This document shows, in pieces, positions 57,559 to 64,000 of a stretch of DNA of 64,000 nt. Every line of letters begins with the position of its first letter. The stretch's first letter is position 1. The position numbers were made by a program, and so were the translations under genes. The DNA is from Prinsepia uniflora (taxonomy: Eukaryota > Streptophyta > Magnoliopsida > Rosales > Rosaceae), in contig CM064875.1 of assembly GCA_032719365.1 (NCBI GenBank), positions 29,534,693 to 29,598,692 of the forward strand, given 5' to 3'. The notes under the pieces were generated by a model. It saw only the letters and a program-made list of their open reading frames with translations. It was not told the origin of the DNA and made no database searches.

Positions 57559-60362
57559 TGTAACGACCCGACCCAAATTCCTAGATTAGATTAGCGATTA
57601 ATCACGATTAGTGAGGCTAATCGGTGATTAGTTAGGCGAAATCGGATGAACGATGCAAAATGACCGTTTTGCCCCTGATGGTGGTAAAACGTTGAATTTT
57701 CATTCGGGGGGTCAAATGGACTATGACCAATGACTGTGACGTAGTTCGTGATGTCACGAGTTCATAGACAGGTGACACGTTCAATTCCGACGTCCGAGGA
57801 GGAAGTTATGACGTTCGGAAGTTTAGGGGCATTTTGGTAATTTTGGTTAAAAGGGGTCAAAAGTTGACTTTTTGACCGGGATGTCCGATGGCCGAGGGCC
57901 AAGGACCATTGCGTAGATAAGGACGATACGAACCCGTAGACAGGCGACACGTCTAATTCGGACGTTCGACGGAGAAGTTACGGTTCACGGAAGTACGAAA
58001 GTACTATTGCGCATTTTACGAGACGACTTGAGTTTTGGACTTTAGTGGGGCCCAGATTTTATCCCATGGCCCAATGGATGAGTGACAAGTGTCACCCATC
58101 CACTGGCCCTTCCCTTACATACATGCATCGATCATTTCTTTCCATTTCCAAACCCACCCGATCTCATCCTTTGTACCCAACCAATCCAATCCAAACCTTC
58201 ACCCATGGACATCTGAGAAACCAGGAGAGTGAGGGGAGGATGTTGGATGTTGGTGGCCGGCCTGGACGGCCAGAACCGCCGTGTACGGCGGCTTGGAGGA
58301 GACAAACCCGAGAGGGTGCTCGGTAAGGCCCAATTCCCATTTTCAATTTGATTTTGATATTATGGTGGCTGTTGGACGATTAGGATGAGTTGATTAGGTT
58401 GCTAGGATAGTTTTAAGATGTTTTGGAGGCTGGTTCACGGCGGAGGAGGCCGTGAAAACAGAGGCCGTGAGCCTCTTTGTTCTTGGATAGGCTTTAAGGT
58501 GTTTTAGTTAGTTTTATTAATTGGAATTGACAGAAAACATTAAATTAGGAAGATTGGGATTGAAAAGAAGAAGATTTGACAAAAAAATGAGGAGTGGGGG
58601 ACCTCGAACCGGTCACGCCGGTCCAACTGAACCGGCCAAACCAATGAACCGGCCGGTCTGAACCGGCTGAAGCATGAAGAAGATGAACAGTGCACCGTCC
58701 CTTCTAGTCGATCGGATACCGTCTCGATATGTTTCGGGGCATCGGAAGGTTTAGGTTCAAGATTAAAAATAGTTAAAAATACGGAAAAATTACGGGGCTT
58801 TAGTAGGAGGTTAATTAAGTAGTTAGTAACCTTCTATTAAAGTTTGGACAGGTTTGGAAGTCCTGGTGACGGTGATCGGCTCGGGGAGCCGTATGGCACG
58901 CGTATCGAGGAGCGGCTTCGGACGGTCTGTGAGTGGACCTTGTTTTCTAAATTGGTTCATGCATAAATGTTTATTATATGTTTTAAATACTTTTTTGTGA
59001 TGCCATGAGTGCATTTGGATGTGTGGTTACGTATAGACACGTATTTCGAGGTTTCGGCCCTATACGGGGCTGTATGTCTTTATTGGTCTAAATGAAATGG
59101 TTTTGGATTTCCAAATGGATTCTGCATATGATTTTATGATGTTGATTTGGATGCTTGTGAATTATATGGTTTCACGTATTTCGAGGTGATTTACGTGCTT
59201 GCACGTAAATCGAGGTTTTGCAGTTTTACACTGATTTTCCATTCTTGTGGTTTTGGATATGATTTCGTGAAATGATTTTGGATTTGAAAAGGTAATTCTC
59301 GGACTTGAGGTCCATTTGATTTACGGAATCGGGCCGGAGGCCCAGTTGGTTTACGATTCGGACTTGAGGTCCAGTTTCTATGTGGATTCGGGCCTAGGGC
59401 CCAACTATGTATTACAAATGGTTTTTATGGTTCATGACGGTTTATGGGAACCGGCATGAACCCTTGAAATGGATTTACGGGTCATGACGGTTTATGGGAA
59501 CCGGCATGAACCCATGAAAGGGTTTTATGGTTCATGAAGGCTTATGGGGGCGGGCCATGAATCCTTGAAGGTTTAAAGAATGATTTCAAACGGTTTTTCA
59601 TATTCCATCCTTTATATATGATTATTTCCTCCGGGGAGGGTCGTTGGCCTGGGTGGACCCCGGAGTAGTCACGGAGCACTGACTGAGTGGAGTCGCCCCC
59701 CAGTTGGGTTCCTTACTCTCAGGATGGCCGTGGTTCGTTACCTCCAGGGAGGTCATTGATCTACCGACATTGACCTGGGTGGACCCTGGAGAGACTTGGG
59801 TTTGAGACCCCGGTTAGCACACGTGTAGCTCTATTTTACCGTGACAGGTTCTGGATATGAATATAATGGATAATCATGATTTCAATTGGTTTTGGGAAAT
59901 TGTGTTTATAATGATACATGGTTTTGGGTTGAGATCCCACATATGCTCATTGTGTTATGGTTTTCTATAAATGGTTTTGGGCAGGAGCCCGTGTGACTTG
60001 TATTTACCGAATTTGGGGCTGTGACCCTAACTATGGATGTTTTAACATACGTGTTTGAGTAAATGGTTTTACTATGCATGCATGCTTTTTAGTGAAGGGT
60101 ATAAAGGTCTTTCTTATGAAATGTTTTTATAAACTTATTACTTTTTGTCCACTCACAGTCTTTCTGTTTTTAATGCCCTTCAGGTTGGATACGATGTGGA
60201 CTGTAGCAGAGACCGAGATATCACATGCCTCCTCCGGATCCTGGCGTACTCTGATAGCCCGGGAGGGCAAAGGTCGGAAATATCCCTTGTCTGACACTTC
60301 GTGTCAGACGGGAGCAGTGTCATCCCGTACTAATCCCGGGGGGATTGGGATGGGTCCTGTCA
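57559..60362 (+). mobile_element. Solo gypsy LTR (plus, 2,804 bp), TSD TCTTG
   Basis: It runs TGTAACGACCCGACCC to GGGTCCTGTCA and TCTTG flanks it at 57554-57558 and 60363-60367. It contains a mirrored TGACGT pair at 57736-57757, short hairpins at 59310-59410, the 50-bp hairpin repeats at 59429-59562 and the conserved block at 59628-59726. It has no internal domain. Confidence 0.93.
59429..59562. repeat. Three tandem hairpin units of about 50 bp
   Basis: The unit at 59429-59462 folds with GGTTCATG/CATGAACC outer arms and CGGTT/AACCG inner arms. The second (59479-59513) has GGGTCATG/CATGAACCC. The third (59529-59562) is decayed. They match the units at 43997-44230 in opposite orientation. Confidence 0.8.
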
Positions 60363-60710
60363 TCTTGGGCCTTCTCAATATTTCCTTGGACGTCACTTTC
60401 CTCTTCTGGAATGCTCAGACCTTCCTTATGTGGTACTTTCCTTTTCTGGAATGCTCAGACCTTCCTTATGTGGCAAGGAACAATCTTGGCATTAAAGACT
60501 TCTATTTTCGGTTGACAAGGCCCACCTTTGTGTGCTTGAGGCTTCAAGACTCCTTCTTTCTTTATTTCCATGCTTTTTAGAACTTTTCTAACTCTGCACA
60601 CACTTCCCAAGATTGATCATTTTCTACTATGGATGACAATTAAATCACACAAAAGACAAGTAAATGAGCATTAGATGACATCAAAAAGATGCATGAATCA
60701 TGACTTAACA

Positions 60711-62579
60711 AATACCCCCAAACCTATCTTTTGCTAGTCCCTGAGCAAAATAAAGAAGAAAAACTAAACTAAACAAAATGAAAAGACTCAATCTTAGTTA
60801 AGGATAGATCATTTAAACCTCTAGGTGTTCCTAGTCGGAGGAGTTTTGTCTCCTGAGGGTTATGGCAGCTACGATACCCACAAACGTTTTACTTGAACAA
60901 CTAACATGCTAGAGATAGTTCATAACAAGTTAACAAGAGTCAAAGAAAGTAGACATGCTTTGCAAAACTAAAAGGAATGCCACAACTATAAGTATCATGT
61001 GTGATGTGTAGATGCCAATATCTCAAGTAATCATGCTTAAAAACAACTTTATTGAAGTGCTCCGAAAGATTTTGCCTCGACTCTAATCCTCACCAGGCAT
61101 CTCTCAATTCCCACATGAATCCTAGGCTTACAACTCTTATGAAGCATATGTGATGGACATTATGTAAAGGAATTTAAGTTTAATCACATATGATTTGCAA
61201 TGAAGAATAGCACTTTCTGGAATTAAGATCTCATGAATGAAATTGAACTTTAAGAACATAGATACATACCTCAGTACTCAGCATGGTTGTCCATAGGATC
61301 AGTTAGGTCTTCAGTTTTGGTTGTAATGGGGCTAAGCTAGTTAAAGAAAGAAATGATCGGATTCAAGAACCTAAGTCGTGCCAAGGCATGAGATTTCATG
61401 ACCTGAACATTGAAGTCCTGCTCTGATTTCTCACTTGGAACCTCATGACAACATTGATATAAACTTGATTCCTCTTTGGAAGTCTTCTCCCGTTCATTGG
61501 CTCACCTTGATCAATTCAGTTTTTCTTTCACTTTTTCTTTCTTTTGATCTTTTTTTTTTCTTCTTTTAAGAATTGAATCAAGATCATGCAATGGTTTTCT
61601 CATTCCTTGTGTAGCTTTATCACTCACATTCAGACTTTCACTCCCACATTGTTGTCTTTGTTGTAACAGTTCTTTTGAATTGGGCAGCAACATCATTTAT
61701 TCACACCATGAATCTCATTTAATGCAACCTTAGCACAAACTTAGGTTATAGGGCATGGCCTGATTGAACGGTTGAGTGTTTGGCAGGTTATGCTTAGGGT
61801 GATGAGGAAAGGGCTGAGTGTTTAGCTTCAAAATGGCTTAGGGAGCACACAACAAGGTAGGACAAGGCCTTTAGAGGTTTATTCACACGTAGCCTACATC
61901 ACTTCTTATGGAAAACCACACCTCAAATCAAGAGCATCTATATGATATCAGTTCTTTAAAATTCAATGCAAATGTAATGGAATGAGATCATCATAAAAGA
62001 ACAAAATCAGAGAGTGTTTAAGAGTAGAAACAATGTATATCACTCTAAAAGAATGGCAATAAAGCTCAACAATCTCACAAGGTAGTCTCCACTAATTTTC
62101 TGAAGTTCACTCAAATTCAGTTGTTTTGTTCACTTTGTCACTTGAAACATGGCATTGTGAAGTGCAAGGTGTGATACAAACTGGTTATGGCAACTCCTAG
62201 TAGAACAAAGATAGTTAACTCAGCATGTAGACTCTCATTAACAAGTTAAAACGCGTATCACTAGCAAAAACTTAAACTAACTACACATACTAAAAAAAAA
62301 CATAAAATAAAAACTAAAGCTGAAATTTCAAAATCAGGCCATGTATAACCCCCACCCTACTTGTTTCAATATTCCAATTTTTCAATCCACACCCCCAAAC
62401 CTAAACTAAACATTGTCCTCAATGTGATAAGAAATATGCAATGAGAAGACTAAAACAGAGTTGAGGTTTAGAGAGTGCAGAACAGTAGAAACAAGAGAAT
62501 GTTAGAAATCACAAACCAATGCTAGGTTGCCTCCTAGAAGCGCTGTATTTAACGTCTGGGCAAGACGTGGTAGCGTTGA
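60711..62579 (-). other. Athila 3' internal region, non-coding
   Basis: On the minus strand, the sequence between pol and the LTR. A polypurine tract (complement of AATACCCCCAAACC) abuts the LTR at 60711. A second CACCCCCAAACCTAAACT lies at 62388-62405. Many short A/T-rich runs occur, and no frame with recognisable similarity is present. Confidence 0.7.
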
Positions 62580-64000
62580 CTAAGTCGCTGAAATTTCGAC
62601 CAAGGCGACATCATAGTGGGACAGATCTAGATTATCCTCCAAATAGGGTTTAAGTTGCTGCCCATTAACTTTGAATCGATCCCCATTCTTCTCATTCTCA
62701 AGTTCAATGGCTCCATGAGGGAATACGTGAATCACTTTGAAAGAACCGAGCCATCTAGACTTCAACTTTCCTGGAAAAAGTTTCAACCGTGAGTTAAATA
62801 AAAGAACTTTCTGGTTAGGAGTGAATACTATTCTCAGGATCGCTTTATCATGATAAAGCTTGGTTCTCTCCTTGTAAATTCGGGCATTTTCATAAGCGTC
62901 TTTTCTCAATTCCTCAAGCTCATTCAGTTGAAGTTTCCTTGCTGTCCCAGCTTCTTTTAAATCGAAATTGAACTTCTTGATGGCCCAGAATGTACGGTGC
63001 TCAAGCTCCATAGGTAAATGACATGCCTTTCCGAAAACCAACCTATAGGGTCTCATTCCAATTGGAGTTTTATATGCTGTCCGGTAAGCCCAAAGAGCAT
63101 CATTGAGGCTTAAGGACCAATCCTTCCGAGTAGGGGACACAGTCTTCATCAATATGTTCTTAATCTCCCTATTGCTTATCTCAACTTGTCCAGAAGTCAG
63201 GGGATGGTACGGAGTTGCAACTCTATGACTGATGTTGTACTTTTTCATTAAAGCATCAAATGGGCGGTTACGAAAGTGACTGCCACCATCACTTATAATC
63301 GCCCTTGGAGTCCCAAACCGAGTGAAAATCTTATCCTTGAGGAAATTCAGAACCAACTTGTGATCATTAGTCCTCGTAGATGCTGCTTCGACCCATTTTG
63401 ATACATAATCTACTGCCACGAGAATGTACGTATAGCCATATGAAGATGGAAAAGGACCCATACAATCGATTCCCCACACATCAAAGAGTTCAACTACCAA
63501 GATGTTAGTCAATGGCATCTGGTTCCTGCTACTTATGCTCCCCATCCTTTGACATCTATCACACTTAGAACAAAAGTTAAAAGCATCTTTAAATAAAGAA
63601 GGCCAAAAGAAACCAGATTGAAGAACCTTAAGCGCTGTTTTCTTGGCACCAAAGTGTCCTCCGCATGCAAATTCATGGCTGAACCTGAGTATGCTTTGTT
63701 GTTCAGTTTCTGGTACACATCTCCTTATAATTTGATCTGGACAGTACTTGAATAGGTACGGGTCATCCCACAAATAGTGCTTCACCAATGAGAGAAACTT
63801 CTTTCGTTCCTGAAAAGAAAGATCATCCCTAATCAATCCACAAGCAAGATAATTAACAAAATCAGCATACCATGGTTCTTTTTCTTGAATGGCTAAGAGC
63901 TGCTCATCAGGAAATGATTCGTTGATGGGGACAACACTCTTTTCTGTAGCACCAGGATCAGCTAGTCGAGACAAGCGATCAGCGACAGGGTTATCTCGTC
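62580..64000 (-). CDS. Athila-like pol, C-terminal part (RNase H end and integrase), partial
   Basis: The frame is open from the window edge to the stop at 62580, so the N-terminal protease, RT and most of RNase H lie beyond 64000. The first visible residues, NPVADRLSRLAD, are the end of RNase H. Integrase follows. Numbering from 63974: zinc finger H100, H107, C138, C141; catalytic core D170, D229, E265 (spacing x58 and x35); then a C-terminal domain with the Athila/Tat-type motifs GMRPYRLVFGKACHLPMELE and KSRWLGSFKV. No chromodomain is present, as expected. No break occurs in the 473 codons visible. It integrates the cDNA of this element. It is clearly different from the chromovirus integrases of elements 1-4. 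Confidence 0.93.
   Translation of the reverse strand, partial: RDNPVADRLSRLADPGATEKSVVPINESFPDEQLLAIQEKEPWYADFVNYLACGLIRDDLSFQERKKFLSLVKHYLWDDPYLFKYCPDQIIRRCVPETEQQSILRFSHEFACGGHFGAKKTALKVLQSGFFWPSLFKDAFNFCSKCDRCQRMGSISSRNQMPLTNILVVELFDVWGIDCMGPFPSSYGYTYILVAVDYVSKWVEAASTRTNDHKLVLNFLKDKIFTRFGTPRAIISDGGSHFRNRPFDALMKKYNISHRVATPYHPLTSGQVEISNREIKNILMKTVSPTRKDWSLSLNDALWAYRTAYKTPIGMRPYRLVFGKACHLPMELEHRTFWAIKKFNFDLKEAGTARKLQLNELEELRKDAYENARIYKERTKLYHDKAILRIVFTPNQKVLLFNSRLKLFPGKLKSRWLGSFKVIHVFPHGAIELENEKNGDRFKVNGQQLKPYLEDNLDLSHYDVALVEISAT

Larger units (their letters stand above)
56366..60710 (-). repeat. 3' LTR of the minus-strand Athila, split by a solo LTR
   Basis: TGTTGTGTCTTGC at the left and TGACTTAACA at the right on the plus strand. 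Without the nested 2,804 bp and the 5-bp duplication it is 1,536 bp, the same as the plus-strand copy at 34260-35795. Confidence 0.93.
56366..64000 (-). mobile_element. Athila-like element (minus), continues past the right edge
   Basis: 3' LTR at 56366-60710 (with a nested solo LTR), polypurine tract at 60711-60725, a non-coding stretch to 62579, and pol from 62580 to the window edge. Orientation and order fit Athila (pol, 3' region, LTR). No env-like frame is visible in the 1.9 kb between pol and the LTR, a region where Athila elements often carry one. Confidence 0.9.

Noticed and set aside
60074..60580. A 168-codon frame as a gene
   Set aside because: It spans the end of the solo LTR and the resumed Athila LTR across the TCTTG target duplication, so it is a chance fusion of two repeats.

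Overview
The window is plant nuclear DNA made almost entirely of transposable elements. There are Ty3/gypsy LTR retrotransposons of the chromodomain (Tekay/Del-like) type, Athila-like gypsy elements with a tRNA-Asp-type primer site, and Cassandra-type TRIM elements whose LTRs carry 5S-rRNA-like sequence. I found no host gene, tRNA or rRNA gene, or CRISPR array. The element mix points to a flowering plant, probably a eudicot, in a heterochromatic or gene-poor region. I cannot name the species.

Layout, left to right. (1) 1-7707: gypsy element 1 (+), with the last 123 bp of its 5' LTR, one uninterrupted gag-pol frame (223-4683) and a full 2,990 bp 3' LTR. (2) 7708-9081: fragment of an older minus-strand LTR. 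(3) 9082-19333: gypsy element 2 (+). Its 5' LTR is split by an Athila-type solo LTR (10505-11917, TSD GGCGC), its gag-pol is dead (one frameshift, four stops, a lost RT aspartate), and its 3' LTR is cut off. (4) 19334-21158: LTR fragment (-) and unassigned sequence. (5) 21159-31620: gypsy element 3 (+), same family as element 1 but dead; its 5' LTR holds a solo LTR (23595-26634, TSD GTTTA) and its 3' LTR is reduced to about 70 bp. (6) 31615-34259: a truncated Cassandra LTR, an LTR tail and a badly decayed minus-strand gypsy relic. (7) 34260-36450: start of an Athila-like element (+): LTR, PBS and broken gag. (8) 36451-37087: a fold-back Cassandra-like structure. (9) 37088-40671: sequence I cannot assign, including a 47-bp x4 tandem repeat. 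(10) 40672-41454: a complete Cassandra (TSD CTTTT) inside a minus-strand LTR fragment. (11) 42304-43238: a relic that duplicates part of region 6. (12) 43239-46410: solo LTR (-) with TSD GGTCG. (13) 46411 to the end: a deep nest. A plus-strand LTR (from 47184) holds gypsy element 4 (-, 48786-54740, TSD CTGAG). A further plus-strand LTR (from 55536) is cut by a minus-strand Athila element (56366 to beyond 64000). That Athila's own 3' LTR holds another solo LTR (57559-60362, TSD TCTTG).

No conventional gene system operates here; the coding capacity is retrotransposon gag, protease, reverse transcriptase, RNase H and integrase. Only element 1 has an uninterrupted chromovirus polyprotein, and its protease has D-P-G where D-S/T-G is expected. 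The Athila pol at the right edge is open as far as it can be seen. The least ordinary signals are in the LTRs: arrays of short hairpins whose two arms change together, a mirrored TGACGT pair kept in at least 13 LTR copies, and dense TGACGTCA and CACGTG clusters. I found no clear new biological system; these LTR modules are the best candidates for follow-up.

Calls rest on motifs, on repeat against repeat comparison within the window, and on target-site duplications read by eye.
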